Numbered from the stretch's first letter, positions 44,213 through 57,800 are shown. The stretch: DNA of 64,000 bases from Phialophora verrucosa (GCA_002099365.1 MSED01000001.1:2170001-2234000); one strand, 5' to 3'. Made by a program: numbers and translations. The notes: generated from the letters alone by a model not told the origin.

Positions 44213-45868
44213 ATGGTAGCCAACAACTCAAAGTACTCCAGCACCCGCTATGAGGACCATGCATCACGAGAGTTCTTTAGTTTCGAGGAGGTGGTATTGA
44301 AGGGTCTGGCCTCTGACGGGGGTTTATTCCATCCTCACGCGGTGCCCAACGTGAGGTCACAGTTCTTGGAATGGAAGGACCTTTCCTTCTCAGATCTGGC
44401 CCACCGGGTCATGAGGCTGTACATCGATGAAAGTGAGATCTCAGATCCAGAGCTGAAGTCGATAGTCGACCGCAGTTACTCAACATTCAGACACCCCGAC
44501 ACAGTGCCCGTGGTCACGTTGGACGAGCAGAAGAATCTGCACTTGTTAGAACTCTTCCATGGGCCTACGTTCGCCTTCAAGGATGTTGCGCTTCAGTTTC
44601 TCGGCAATCTGTTCGAGTTCTTCTTAGTGCGCAAGAACAAGCATCTCGAGGAAGGGCATTCACGACATCACCTTACCGTGATTGGCGCTACCTCCGGCGA
44701 CACTGGTTCAGCGGCCATTTACGGTCTTCGAGGGAAGAAGGATGTCAGTATCTTCATTATGTTTCCAGATGGCAAAGTCTCGCCGGTCCAAGAAGCTCAA
44801 ATGACCACCGTGTTGGATCCCAACGTGCACTGTTTGAGCGTCCAAGGAACATTCGACGACTGCCAGGACTACGTCAAGGCCTTATTTGCCGACCCGGAGA
44901 TGAACAAGATACACCACTTGGCTGCGGTGAACTCAATAAACTGGGCGCGGATATTGGCTCAGATCACATATTACTTCTACGCGTACTTTCAGCTCCTGAA
45001 GAAACACCCTGATCTGAAGCAGGCCAAGTTTGTGGTGCCAACAGGGAACTTTGGTGATATTCTGGCGGGGTTCTATGCGAAGAGGATGGGCCTCCCCGTG
45101 GCGAAGCTTGTGATAGCGACGAATGAAAATGATATCCTCCATCGGTTCTGGCAGACAGGGTCGTATTCGAAGAAGCAAAAGCCGGCAACGGAAAGGCACG
45201 AAGGGATCAAGGAAGACGGTGCGCAGGCACACGAAGATGGAGTCAAGGAGACATACAGTCCTGCTATGGATATTTTGGTGTCTTCGAATTTCGAGAGACT
45301 TCTCTGGCATTTGACGCTCGAACATGAGCTCGACCTCAACCCACACGCCAAGGTCGAGTCGTCGGTGAGGGCTGCTGGAGGGAAGATCAGCCGTTGGTTC
45401 CAGGACCTGAAGCAGACTGGATCCTTCACTGTGGATGGCGAGATCTTGGACAAGGCTCGAGAGATATTCGGCAGCCACAGGGTCAGCAATGCCGAGACGC
45501 TGGACGCCATACGAGACTGCTACAGAGGCGAGGCGATCTCGTTGAAAGGATATGTGTTGGATCCTCACTCGGCGATTGGTGTGGCTGCGAGCCTGCGAGA
45601 AATCTCGCAGGCCGGCTCCTCATCAGATGTGCCGGTCGTGTCGCTGGCGACAGCGCATCCAGCCAAGTTCGCAGGTGCGGTGGAATTGGCCTTGAAGGAA
45701 GAAGCAGGGTTTGATTTCAACCAGGTCTTGCCACAGGAGTTTGTGGGTCTCGACAGCAAGGAACGGAAGGTGTTGAAGGTATCGGCGACAGAGGGGCTGC
45801 CCGGCATCCGCGAGATCATTACTCGAGAGGTAGAAAAGGAAAAAGGGAATGCCCACAACGGCAAATAA
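44213..45868 (+). CDS. THR4: Threonine synthase
   Basis: Intronless 551-codon frame. The N-terminus YSSTRYEDHASREFFSFEE and GLASDGGLFHP are characteristic of fungal threonine synthases. The pyridoxal-phosphate Lys sits in PTFAFKDVALQF (about residue 124), the SGDTGSAA phosphate loop follows (about 164), and FVVPTGNFGDILAGFYAKRMG (about 275) is a further cofactor-binding stretch. The enzyme converts O-phospho-L-homoserine to threonine in the cytosol. An insertion of charged residues around 330-350 (KPATERHEGIKEDGAQ) lies in a loop that varies among fungi. Length is slightly above the yeast enzyme. Confidence 0.96.
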   Translation: MVANNSKYSSTRYEDHASREFFSFEEVVLKGLASDGGLFHPHAVPNVRSQFLEWKDLSFSDLAHRVMRLYIDESEISDPELKSIVDRSYSTFRHPDTVPVVTLDEQKNLHLLELFHGPTFAFKDVALQFLGNLFEFFLVRKNKHLEEGHSRHHLTVIGATSGDTGSAAIYGLRGKKDVSIFIMFPDGKVSPVQEAQMTTVLDPNVHCLSVQGTFDDCQDYVKALFADPEMNKIHHLAAVNSINWARILAQITYYFYAYFQLLKKHPDLKQAKFVVPTGNFGDILAGFYAKRMGLPVAKLVIATNENDILHRFWQTGSYSKKQKPATERHEGIKEDGAQAHEDGVKETYSPAMDILVSSNFERLLWHLTLEHELDLNPHAKVESSVRAAGGKISRWFQDLKQTGSFTVDGEILDKAREIFGSHRVSNAETLDAIRDCYRGEAISLKGYVLDPHSAIGVAASLREISQAGSSSDVPVVSLATAHPAKFAGAVELALKEEAGFDFNQVLPQEFVGLDSKERKVLKVSATEGLPGIREIITREVEKEKGNAHNGK

Positions 45869-46960
45869 GAATCAGCGCAGGAACGTCGATGACAGTGTTG
45901 ACAATTGACGAGAGTGGCAATATCTCTTCCTATTCAGCAACCAGGGGTGCCTGGCCGCATGGTACCGAGTACATAGAGTCCAATGATCAAGGCTTGTTGC
46001 TTCCAGGTGCAGCCAAGTACTCCGCCACCGCTTCCCAATTGTTCAGGTCGCTTGGGTGGCACGGTGGGAGTATGATTGCGGCCTGCAGCGTCGGACTTCC
46101 GATTGTCCTCATACTCTGCTTACACAGTTCTCGTACGGACGTGTATCCTACTGGTAGAATAAATCGTGCATCTTGTGTAGAGGAAAATGAAATAATTGGA
46201 CGCCGCTTCCCTTTCCTGGTGTCTTCCTTAACTGGCGCCCAAAAGTCCTTTCCCTTTCAGCTTCGGGCCGTCGGCGTCATGATATTATTGGTTGGATTCG
46301 CAACCTTGCAAACGAGGTGATGAGCGAGCGAGGAACAACTGAGCCCAACGTCACCCGCGTCTCGCTGTGTGCAATTTCTTCCTCTAGGACGAATACTTGT
46401 ATAGAGCCATGTCCAGACCTCGCTACGATCCATGGGTCACTCAAAGTGTATGAATACTACGTGGCCCAGCTGCCGAGTCTTGGACACGGCACTGACAGAT
46501 GCGCTGTTCAGCTAGCCCAGCCTCCAGAATCGTCGAGATGGCCAGCTCCAGAACCTGAAACGTGCTGATTAGCCTCTAGGCTCTGCGGTAATAAGCCAAT
46601 TTCGGCTTGGATCTGGAGGCCTCCCCTGCGCCACGGCTGCAGTTGGAGTTCTGGGTTAAGCTGCCCTGCTTACCAAAGGCACCCCTGCCCGCTGTTCTAT
46701 CTTGGGTCTCACTAATTCACCACTACGCAGCTCGTATGGCTCCAGCCCACGCCGTAAGCTATCGCCCTTCGGGGCCATCTGAAGGCAAGACATATCATGG
46801 CACCGCTACACGGCTGCTGCGTCGGTGTATCGGCGTCAGCTGTGAACCGCAGTGAGACCAGGAGTGAGTAAAGTTGCCGTGCGGACGAGATCATTAGTTG
46901 CTTGTTCCAACTCGGTCTGTGTGCTCTGCTACTCTACATGATCGATGAACGACGGCCAAA
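45869..46960. other. Intergenic, no gene seen
   Basis: 3' flank of threonine synthase and promoter of the DUF6536 gene. A frame of 143 codons at 45889 lacks recognisable features. Confidence 0.45.
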
Positions 46961-49470
46961 ATGGAATCCGGTGCGAAGCGGTAAGTACCACTTCGTGGGA
47001 GCACAGCAACCGCGAGATGGAGATGAGAACTGACGGCCGTTCCAGGAGACACGTCCCACACTGGCCGCCTTTCAAACAGCCGTATCAACACCTCGGATCG
47101 ACAGACAATGTGCAGTTGACTCCGCTTCCTCATACTGGCGGTTCGAGCCTGCCGAGCGCCCGCCTCTTCAGTCCAGACCTCAACAGTGCCACCGCATATA
47201 CGCCCGATCCTCTAAACAGCACACCACAACCCCTCTTGCTGAAATCGCCGGGCAGGACAGATACCACAGCGTCAAAAAAGCGGTTAGGAGGATGGAAGAC
47301 AAGTTCGCGCATAGCCCTGGGTTGCGCCGTCCTGGTGCTCGTGACCAACATCTGTTTGACCGTCGGGCTAGTAACGTCTGGAATGGACATGAGGGGAGGT
47401 TCGTGCATGCACACATCGCGGCAAGGCATCGTTTGCAACAAACGCTGACTGTGCATAACCCAATAGGTATTTGGATGGTCTACGCCGGTGACTGCGGAAA
47501 CGTTGAGACGAAAGACACATGGGTGCATCTTGGGCTGAACGTCGTTGCCACAGTCTTGCTTGCAAGCTCGAACTACTGCATGCAATTACTCTCAGCACCA
47601 AGTCGGAGTGAGCTCGACAAGGCTCATGCTAAGCGGAAATGGTTGGACATTGGTATTCCCAGTGTACGCAATCTTCGTTTCTTGAGAAAGAAAAAGGTTG
47701 TGCTGTGGTGGATACTGGGACTTTCGTCGGTTCCGCTCCATCTAGTGTCAGTCGCTTGATCACAACCCCGGCCTACACGTAACTAACGTTCCCAGGTACA
47801 ACTCTGTCTTCTACTCTGCCTTGGCGACGAACAACTATAGCGTCCTGTACGCTTCCCAGAGTTTTGTACAAGGCGCAACCTACGACAAAACCGAGTTCCC
47901 CGATACCGAAGAATGCAACGTCACAGAGATCCAAGCCAGCGCCCGGGCTGGGAATTTCACCGTCCTCAACAACGAGGATTGTATTCATGCGTATGCGCGA
48001 GATTTCGTCGAGGACCGCCGGAACGTGATCGTGGTGGTGAAGGATCCTCCCACGAACCAGGGCTCTCTCTTCAAGATCGCTGACAACGAATTCCCCAAAA
48101 AGATTACCTCCCAGTACAACCCCTTTGCCTGGATCTGTGACAGCCCAGACGTGGTCAATCAAACGGACGCTTGCTGTGAGAACAAATGGGGCTTTATACC
48201 TTGCTCCAAGATCACGCCGAAGCTAGTCGACATTGCGGACCAGTGGTCAACGGGTGGGTTCGAAGTCGATCACTGCCTTTCCGAACCCGTCAAATCGCAG
48301 TGTCATCTGCATTTCAACCTCATCCTCATGGGCGTGGTGCTGGGTTTCAACATCCTCAAGGCCATCGGCATCGCTTATGTCACGTTCTGGCTGGGAGAAC
48401 CGCCCATCATTACAGTTGGCGACGCCTTGCAGAGTTTCATCCGCCATCCCGACTCCACAACCGAAGGAATGTGCTTGGCCAGCCATCAGAGCATCGTTGC
48501 ATCCTCCAAGCTCGGCTACAAGTCTATGCCTATGAGGTACGACCCCAAGCAGCACCGATTTTTCGAGGCCGCAACATGGAGACAATGGGTTTTTCTCCTT
48601 GCGGTGTTCTCTTTTGCAGGAATCGGCACATCGATTTGCTTGGCACTCGGCATCGGGAACTTCAAAGGCGATAAGACGATCCAGAACGCGTGGTCCATTG
48701 GCTTGGGCACGGTGCGCCCACAAAACCTGATCATGGGCTGGAATATTCCTGGCTATGAGAACAAGACGATTGCGATCTCGACCTTGATCGCCAACGCCCC
48801 GCAGGCACTGTTCTCGTTCCTCTACGTCTGCTACAACAGTCTCTTCACGATTATGTTCCTGGCCCGCGAACTCATGCGCTTCAGCGTCACGGCCGGGCGA
48901 GGACGAAAGTATCTACGAGTCAGCGACGCACGGGGCGAACAGAAGTCAACCTACTTCCTGAATCTGCCCTTCAAGTACGGCATCCCTCTCCTCGTCGGAT
49001 CCGGCTTGATGCACTGGCTTGTCTCGCAGAGCGTGTTCCTCGCCAACATTACCATCATCCCCCGAGACGGGAATGTCCCCATGGAAGACGAAATCACCAC
49101 GGTTGCATACTCGCCCATCGGCATGCTCTTCATGCTCTTCCTGGGATTTTTCCTCCTGGTATTCCTCTTCGTCACAGCGCTGCGGAAACTCCCCTTCGGA
49201 ATGCCTTTGATTGGAAGCAATTCCATGGCGATCAGCGCGGCGTGCCATTTGCCGCCCGCGGTCGGCCAAACCGAGCGCGAAGACATGGTTCTCAGGCCAC
49301 TAAGCTGGGGGGCTGTCCCCGGCGGTGGCAAGGTCATGGATCTAGGCATCCGGGATGTCCATGCCCACGGCTTGGAAGGCGACTTGGACGAAGATGGCAC
49401 AGGCTTCGGCCACTGCTGCGTCAGTGATCGGGTGCTGGACCCTCCTGAAAGGGGCAAGTTTTACGTCTAG
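46961..49470 (+). CDS. DUF6536 fungal membrane protein
   Basis: Four exons: 46961..46980, 47046..47398, 47467..47746 and 47799..49470, with introns of 65, 68 and 52 nt, giving 774 residues. I chose the ATG at 46961 because only it joins in frame after the GTAAGT...CTGAC...CAG intron. A disordered N-terminus leads to a first membrane span (about 100-125) and then the DUF6536 core: GIWMVYAGDCGNVE, WVHLGLNVVATVLLASSNYCMQLLSAPSRSELDKAHAKRKWLDIGIPSVRNLR, and LLWW-type span with PLHLVYNSVFYSAL. Four to six further spans occupy the C-terminal half, ending GHCCVSDRVLDPPERGKFYV, a motif recurrent in this family. Function of the family is unknown. Confidence 0.88.
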
Positions 49471-50564
49471 ATGGCGCTGTTCCCGGAAGGGGCGGAAAAA
49501 GATATTCATGGCGTACCGGGTAATTTCCCCGTACAGTGTATAGTGTACAGATAGATACAGTAGATATCTAGCGAAGCTGGGTGACAGCTTTGGGTCCGCG
49601 ACATGACATGACATGATATGATCCTCAACGAGCCATGCAATGCACCATTACTTTCCCTGCATAGTGGGTGCGACTGGGACGGACAAGTGAACGTCGGACA
49701 GGTGGACATATGGACATATCTACGCCTCACACAAGCGAAGGCGAAGGTAAAGTCGTGGCAGGACTGGACTGGAAATGGCGTCCGGAACCTTTTCGGCATT
49801 GAACGTACAAGATGTAGTACATAAGTGTATACTGTATACGACTTCCATGATATATGTGTGTGTGTGTATGATATAACAGAGCATGTATGCCCGAGCCTTA
49901 CAGAGCCATGGTATGGGCATGGGTCAGAATCGAGATAGGGATATATGGATATAGGCGGGAGATCCAAGCCAAGCTTTGCACGAATCTGGGGAGTCTACAT
50001 ATCTGCTGGACTGTACGACAGATAGGGAGTCCAGTAGCTCGCGTCCTAATTTGATGTCGCTATCGTGGCTCTCCCTTGACATGCCCAGCGGGGCATTCCG
50101 TACCTCGCACGGTAAAAGAAGGAAGCGCGTTGTATCTTTTTACTTCGGGTCATTCAATCATTCATCGGGCCACCGATCGGGCCATCCCATCACCTCCAGC
50201 ATTCGCCTGGCGCATTCATCGCGCCATCAATTCCTCCATTCTAACCCGTTCGCCTATCCGAGGTGGACTGGGAGGGACAACATAATGCGGCGCAAGACGG
50301 ATGGATTGAACGCTCCCGGCGAGGCGACGCACTGCTACTGTATGTCATACCGTGCAGATCCAATGTTCCCATGCTCCAATGCAGTGCTATGCTATGCTAT
50401 GCTATGCCATGCCGCGCTATGCAACGACCTTCTCCCCATTTTTTGGGTGTAAAAAGCAAAACGAAACGACCGGCACCCCGCCCTCACGCGGCTTTTCACC
50501 GGTAAATTCGCACTATACGAGGCTGTTTTGTCTCTTCTGTGAGCAAGGCCTAGGCCGGACCAGT
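49471..50564. repeat. Intergenic with simple repeats
   Basis: No gene seen. Simple repeats: ACATG units at 49601-49620, (TG)n at about 49855-49868, and CTATG units at about 50385-50421. Confidence 0.6.
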
Positions 50565-52071
50565 CTAAGAATGGGGCGCGATGCTGATCGAGGGTCCGGA
50601 TCCGTCAAAGACCACGAACTGAGACTTGAAGAAGACGTCGCCGTAGATGGCAAAGGGGAGGCCCTGGTTGGACTGGAGGCCGCCGAAGCAGACTAGAACA
50701 ATGACGCATCGGTCCGTTAGCGGGATGTCTTTTCCATAAGGAAGGGACCAAAAGAGATTGAGATCAGTGGGCATATATGAGATAGCACAAAGATCCCATC
50801 CTAGGTGATCTGGAAGGGGGCGGCGTGGCATGAAGGAACTGAAGGGATTCACACTTACACTGTTGTCCCGTCTGAGTATCTCGGCCGACGTTGGCAAAGT
50901 TCATCCCGTCGCCTGAAACGGTGGCCATGTAGTTGGACCCGATGGCGACCTGCAGGTCTGGCAACGCAGTGTCGCAGGGGAAGATGACCCCGCCGGCGTC
51001 TTGACTCAGCTGCGCACCGTCGACGGTATTCCAGTATGCCACCAACATCTCGTCGGGCACCAGCATGAGTGAGGTGCCTGTGTCGACGATGGCCTTGCCA
51101 TTGGCAATTTGGCCTGTGCCCTGGACGCCCTGGACGGTGAAGCTCGCAGAATCGACTTCCCAGAAGCCGCGCGAGGAGTCGACGGGGGTGGTGCTCAGCT
51201 GGCCGGTGAATGCCGTTTCATCAATGTTGCCGAATTCGTAGGAACCGACTTCGCCGGACTTGAGCTGCGCTGTGAAGACAGGCAAGGTCAAGTCGGGGAG
51301 GATGTTGTCGAAGAAGGTCCTCTGCTGTTGAGGTTGAATGGTGTTCAGCTGGGAGAATGCGAGGCCGACGAGTCCGTTTGATGCAGAGTCCGTCACGAAG
51401 CTGTCGGCCACGTTGTCCGGCAGACCGATCGCCTGGGCGGAGACGGTGGCACCCCCGATGTCGAGTTCGTCAACGCCCACGGGGCCGGATGCCGAGGAGC
51501 CATCGCCGTAGGTGATGTTGAAGGTTGAGCCATCAAGCGCGTTGGAGAAGGTCGTGGACTGGGAGGGGTCGTAGATCGTGTGGCCTTGCTGAGCGGAGGC
51601 GGGGAGGTTGGTGTTGAAAACCCAGCTGTTGTGTCACCGGTCTCGTTAGTCTCATACAATATACGATATGTCTGTGGAACAGCAAGGGGGAAGGGGTTTG
51701 TCATACGTATCTGACGAACCACTGTCAAAGTTCATGATCAGAGTTTGGCCGCCAACTTTCACCGGAGACAGAAATTGAGCATCGTTCTGGGTCGGAGAGG
51801 CAGTCGTCTCCCCATCCTCGCTGTCTCCCTCGATCTGGGCTTCGGTCGCGGCCGCGATTCGCGTGGCTACCTCCCCGTCTGGCAAGAATTCAATGTCGCC
51901 AAATCCAAACTTGAACAGTGCTCTCCGGTAGGCCGCTTTGCCGTTGGGGACGTAATTGTGCTGCTGTATGCGGGGGACTTTGAATGAGCGCTTCTGTTTT
52001 AACCGGACTGGCGAGGCGAAGACTGTTGCAAGAAAAAGAGTGACAAGAAGGAAAGAGTGAATTCTAAGCAT
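50565..52071 (-). CDS. Secreted pepsin-like aspartic protease
   Basis: Three exons, 52071..51707, 51625..50859 and 50692..50565, with introns of 81 and 166 nt, giving 419 residues. The ATG at 52071 opens a signal peptide (MLRIHSFLLVTLFLATVFA); a propeptide with basic residues (KQKRSFK) follows. Catalytic aspartates lie in NFDSGSSDTWVF (about residue 118; the exon junction falls inside it) and AIVDTGTSLM (about 300). The flap tyrosine is in YGDGSSASG, and the C-terminal strand is YGDVFFKSQFVVFDG. Family A1 enzymes cleave proteins at acid pH, usually secreted or vacuolar. The last intron is long for this window, but the CFGGLQSNQG junction is well conserved. Confidence 0.93.
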
Positions 52072-53153
52072 GTTGTCCGTAAGGGTCGGCTGGCGACTCG
52101 AGACGATGATGGGAAGGAGAAGGATCGACGCGGGAGTAGGTGTTGAGAACTTGAGCAGTCGGCAAGGGCAGTGGTGAAAAGTTGAGTGAAGGACCGGCCC
52201 TCTGTGAAGTGAAGGTGTGTTTAACTGCACGAAAAGGAAAGAAACAAGGCTCCGTGGCCAACGAGGATAGAGAATGCAGAATTATGGACAGAAAGGAACA
52301 GGTCAGTTATGTTGGTAGATGTAGTATTCTATACGTGCGCGTCCTCGTCTCGAACTGTGCTAGAAAGCCTTGGGCCACGCCATCTGCATGTCTCAGGATC
52401 TCGGTCTGCGAGTCAACGGTGGATGCCGAGAGCTCTCGACTGAGCTTCTGGGGCCGCAGATGGATCTTGGAAACGAGGCCAGAGCTCTCGACGAATGTCA
52501 TGGATCTGTGACCGGCCAGATCTGAGGGAGCCAACCAGGCACAAGAACGGGAGTGCATGGCGGCAGCCATGTGACGGCAAGGCTACTGGCTGTGGAGGCA
52601 GCTCCAGCGGACGTCGAGGCTGAAGGACCTCAGAGTGGGCAACGGGAGGGCCATCGTCTGGATGAGCTGGCGAGAAACGACGGTTTCGAGAGAAAGGGAT
52701 GAAGGTGAAACAGAGGCGCAGAAGTTGCAGTTTCATCTCCCCGCCGTGCTAGCCCGTTTCGGGGGCCCGTGCTTGGCACTGCCTCCTCGCAGCTTGCTGC
52801 CAACCGACCTGTCAAGTGTCGTGGCCTCGTCCACGGACCGCAAACCCGCAACAGATGCTGCTGGCTTCCCATCTGTGGAGAGGGTCATGAGGATCTGCAG
52901 TGGCCTTTGCATGAGCACAGATCATGACACGCGGCACTGCTCTACGACTCGCCAAGCTGGCTCCAGCTTCATCTGCCGCCGTAATCTCGTACCATCTGTC
53001 GGCTGGGAAGCTATACCGCTGCATCCTTCTCGCCCTTGGTACAGAGTGACGGCGCCGTCTTGTGCTGGCTGTCGTTGTGGCACCCGTATGCCATCTAAGA
53101 AAGGCCTGACACGTAACATTTCTACTTTTACTACCACAGTCCTGCAGCGGTGA
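52072..53153. other. 1.1 kb intergenic, unresolved
   Basis: Protease promoter plus the 3' flank of NBP35. A minus-strand frame (52307-52570, with STVDSQTEILRHADGVAQGF) has plausible amphipathic composition and could be a small gene exon, but I could not extend it or recognise a family. Left uncalled. Confidence 0.4.
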
Positions 53154-54241
53154 TTATATCGGTCCGTCCGGAAGAACTTGGTCGGGGTCCTCGCGAATCA
53201 GTCGCCCGACCGATCTTACAACTTGTCGCAATGCTTTGCAAGCTGGGCTGTCTGGAAAACTGTCCATGAAGCTCTCACCAAAGTCGCACGCCATTCCTAT
53301 CCGCGGATCCAGTGGCACCGAGCCCAGGAAAGGGATGCCCATATCTGTACAGAGTTTCTGCCCTCCTCCTGTCGTTGCCCGGAAGATCTGAGATTCATGG
53401 GTGCACTTGGGACAGACGAACCCAGACATGTTTTCAATCAGCCCGAGCACTCGAATGCCGGCCTTGTGACAGAAGTCGATCTCTTTACGCACGTCCAGCA
53501 GAGACACTTCTTGTGGCGTCGTCACCACTACGGCGCCGTCGACGCCGGATTCCTTCAGGAAGGAATTTACCGATAGATGCTCGTCTGAGGTGCCGGGAGG
53601 GGTATCGACGATTAAGTAGTCCAGTTCGCCCCATTCAACGTCTTTTAAAAACTGTTTGATGAGTCCGTTCTTCTTGGGACCTCTCCAAATAACAGCGTCG
53701 TCCCGGTTGGGCAGCATAAATTGGACGCTCATGACTCCAAGATTGTCCGTCACCCATACTGGACTCCATCCGGCGTTGCTGACGTGTATTGTCTCGGCCT
53801 CGACGCCCATCATCTTAGGTATTGAGGGACCACAGATGTCCGTATCCATAATTCCGACGGTCGAGTCCGGGTTCGCAGCAAATGCGTGCGCGAGGAGAGT
53901 GGAAAATGTAGATTTGCCAACCCCTCCTTTTCCCGACAGAACTAGGATTTTATGTTTTATTCCAGCAAGCCGTTCGGTTATGAGGGGGATGTCTGGGTCA
54001 GGACCTTTGGGTGCAGAGGCACATATCGCTTGATTAGGACAACCGTCACAGGCATCGCCTTTGCCTGCTTGTTCGGACTCGGGGCCAGGACAGTGCTCTA
54101 ATGCATCGTGTTAGTAGGACCTTACGCAGAGCGCAATCACATACCAGGCTCCGGGGCGACGAGTTCTGGTTTCTTCTTGAGAGGGTTCTCCAGCACCTCC
54201 GCGACTGGTTCTTGCAGTGGTTCCTCAAAGGAAGGCGCCAT
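53154..54241 (-). CDS. NBP35: Cytosolic Fe-S cluster assembly factor Nbp35
   Basis: Two exons, 54241..54145 and 54097..53154, over a 47-nt intron, 346 residues. The N-terminal Fe-S motif C-x13-C-x2-C-x5-C, which separates Nbp35 from Cfd1, is formed by EHCPGPE...DACDGCPNQAIC (about residues 34-57). A deviant Walker A reads GKGGVGKST (about 90), MDTDICGPS follows, and the C-terminal CxxC is VCPKC (about 250). Nbp35 and Cfd1 form the scaffold that assembles [4Fe-4S] clusters for cytosolic and nuclear proteins, among them Fe-S enzymes such as TYW1 encoded in this same window. Divergent from CHO2 across about 650 bp. Confidence 0.96.
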
Positions 54242-54894
54242 CTATACTTCCGGTCCTACAGCAGAGTCCGAGGAAGTGATGAGAGAAAGTGTGTCGTCGG
54301 TCCTGTGTAGTGTGATCATGCGGCGAAAATGAAGGGTGCGCTGGATTGGTAATACGTCAGGGCCCTGATTGGGCACCTCTCGAGCCTCGTCCAGCCCTGT
54401 CAGCCTTGTCGCTACCCCTCCTCACAATCACGCCCATGCATAAAGATCTGCATTGAGGTTTTACTATTACTCCAAACTCCGTACCTCTCCTTGTGCTCTT
54501 GCGTCGGCATATCTCCAAAGGCGGTGGTTGAGGTTTTCCGTCTCCAAGGGCCCAATGACGGCGACCGTGTGGAAGTCGTGGACGAATTCTGGCGTCATCT
54601 GCTGGGGCAGCAGCTCAACGCGGGGCGCGGCGATTGGCCATGCCGAGAAGAACAGCTCGCCCACACTTTGTTTTCCATCCACTGCTCCGGTGCAGCTACG
54701 CTCGAGTTACAAGGACTTCACTCCTCCTCCCCACTGCCTCTGTTACTCCGACGTGAACCTCAAGCTCCTGTGAATCTTGCCATGGAATTGGGTCGACACA
54801 TAAACATCTGCTCCACCGCACTCTTTTCTTCTTGCCTCCTCATTAATCGAGGGGAATTTTCTTCCTCCATTCAAGGCGGTCAACACCTTGCTCG
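54242..54894. promoter_or_regulatory. Divergent promoter region, NBP35 / CHO2
   Basis: 653 bp between two divergent housekeeping start codons. No coding frame with family resemblance; promoters inferred from position. I did not identify an inositol/choline-responsive element. Confidence 0.45.
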
Positions 54895-57800
54895 ATGACC
54901 GAAAATATGGCTAACCCGTCTTCTGCCGATGCCGCAGAGAGTCTGCGGAAGAGGAATACTCCCATAAGAGCCAGCAGCAAGGCGGATGCCAGAAGAGCGG
55001 TCCTCGAGCTCAACGCGCTTGAGGAGAAGGAAGTCAAAGATGACAAAGACCGCAAGACCTTCGGCCGCACACCGGGTGGTACTGGTAAGCACAGCCTTAA
55101 CATTGTTTACATCCGACGCCATCGCTGAACGCCCCCTAGTCTTCACTGTGCCGTACACACATGACATGGTCTCCCAGCTGCTGTCCCCCACGGAGCCCAA
55201 GAACTTGTCAGACATGTGCGTGCTCTTGATTCTGCTGCTCCATGTTCTTCTGGCCTGGTTCCTCCCTTCAACCTCGAGGAAACCAGTGCTTGCCGCCATC
55301 TTCTTGTGCTGGAGAGCCGGTTACAACATCGGCATAGGCTACCTCCTTCACATGCAGTCTCATCACAAGTTGTTGGTACGGTGGGCTCGAAAGTCAAAGC
55401 TGTTTCCAGTTGCCTCGAACGGAGAAAACCCCCACCCCAAGCTGCGTGCCTTCCTGAAGAGAGAATTTGAGACCAAGATTCCCAAAGACTACAATTTTGA
55501 TACTGCTCCGCTTGAGTACAATACTTGGTTACTCTTCCGCCGCCTGGTCGACCTCATCCTGATGTGCGACTTCGTCAGCTATATGCTCTTCGCCATAGCA
55601 TGCGCTCATACACCCGCATCCGAGTCGATCTTTTTGACCCTACTTCGATGGGCAGCCGGCATAACCCTGTTCGTCTTCAACATCTGGGTCAAGCTGGATG
55701 CCCATCGCGTCGTCAAGGATTTTGCCTGGTATTGGGGTGACTTCTTCTACCTCATCGACCAAGAATTGACCTTTGATGGAGTTTTCGAGATGGCCCCCCA
55801 CCCGATGTACTCGATAGGGTATGCCGGCTATTACGGAGCTTCCTTGATGGCGGCCAGTTATAAAGTCCTCTTCATCTCAATCATTGCTCACGCTGCGCAA
55901 TTTGCATTTCTGGTCATGGTTGAAAGTCCCCACATCGAACGTATATACAGCTCTCCCCCTCCCCGCCGAGCGATCAATGAATTGCCTGCGGTGGCACAGA
56001 TCGACAAATCGCAGGCAGATCACAGCTCGACCGCCGAAGTATGGCCCCACCCAGCCCATGCGCAACCATCCCAAACGCACAATCTGTTAGGCCTCCACAA
56101 CGTTGACCTTTATCGGACCACGGACACTGCAGTCTTTCTGTTGCAGCTCTACTTGTTTGCTCTGACCGTGCTCACCCCGAATACGAGACCTTACCAGACA
56201 CTTTTCGTTGTCAACGCGACCGTTTGCCGGATGTGGTACTCCGTGGGTATTGGGTATTTGCTGAACAGACAGTCCGAGAAGAAAAAATGGACACGGCATT
56301 TCCTCAAGTACGGCGAGAGCACGGGCGAAGCTTGGAGGCAATGGAAGGGGATCTACCATCTCAGCATGACGCTGTGTTATTCCAGCTTTGTTGCAGCGGC
56401 CTGGAAGATGTACCACATCCCTTCGAACTGGGACGGCGGTATGGCGTTGCCCAAGCATGTCATCGGACTAGGCCTGATCGCTCTTCAGATCTGGGTTTCT
56501 TTCAGCATTTACGACTCTCTGGGTGAGTTTGGTTGGTTCTTCGGGGATTTTTTCTTCGACCACTCCTCGAAGCTGACGTATGGTGGCATTTACCGCTTCC
56601 TCAACAATCCAGAGAGGGTCCTTGGTACAGCCGGAGTTTGGGGCATTGCTCTGATCACGAGTAGTAAAGCCATGTTCTGCCTTGCCCTGCTGAGCCACAC
56701 CCTCAGTCTGGCTTTCATTCAATTCGTCGAGAGACCGCATATGCAGAAGCTCTACGGCAGGAGTCTTCGTCAAGACGCAGGACTGGTCAAGAGCCTGCGG
56801 AGGTCGCTGCCCCCACCCCTGCGCGAATGGCAAGATGGCATGGACAAAATGCTAGGCGAAGCATTCGATGTCATAGAGGATATGATTGATGCGGCAAAGC
56901 CGAAACTGACCGCGGGCATGACCAGCATTGTTGAGGACACGAAGAGTCTCTTGCCAAAGAACCCGCACCGCATCAGCCTGACAAAGACTGAGCCGGACCT
57001 TGATGGACTGAACCCGAAAGATTACGAGCTTGAAATTGAAGGCACCCCTGCATCAGCTCTTGCCGAATCACAGAGATCGAGCGATAGGGAGTCCGAGCAA
57101 GGCAGGGTCCCAGCGGAGCGGACGAACAGCTTCAAGCCCCTGCTCTTCGAGTACGGCGCTCCAATCAAGGTCAAATGGACCGCACCTTTGAACCACAGCA
57201 AGAGGGACTGGGTTGGTCTATACATGGTTTCGGACAACAACTCGCGAGAAGTAACCAGACTATCGTCGTCTGGAAGATGGATTGCTACAAATCGCGACGA
57301 GTACGAGGTTCTACAATCTGAAGTCGGCATCATAGCAACAGACGTCAAGAGCACGAAAACTACAGAAGACGGTGAGGTGAAAGAATGCTTGACAGGTGAA
57401 ATGCTCTTTTCGGGCGACAAGTTATGGTGGACTCAGGGCGTCTTCGAGTTCCGATACCATCACAACGGCAAGCACAATGTCATGGCTATCTCACTACCGT
57501 TCGAAGTCCGGATTCCCCGTTTCAGCGAGGACGACCTATCGCTGGAATCCAGCATCACATTGTCCACTCCAATACCTCCCCACCAGGACGCCTTGATCCG
57601 TCACACCATCGAAACGATACTCCTACCAATCGTGCAGAATTGCTTTGACCGCGACCCAGACATCGCACCGCGTACTGTATCCGAAGCATTCGGAAGCCTG
57701 GTTGATCGAGATGGGAAATATGCTAAACGTGTTGTATATGTCATCCACCAGATGTTTGGCATCGAGTTTGCGCCGGAGGTTGTCAAAGCAGACGGAAAGG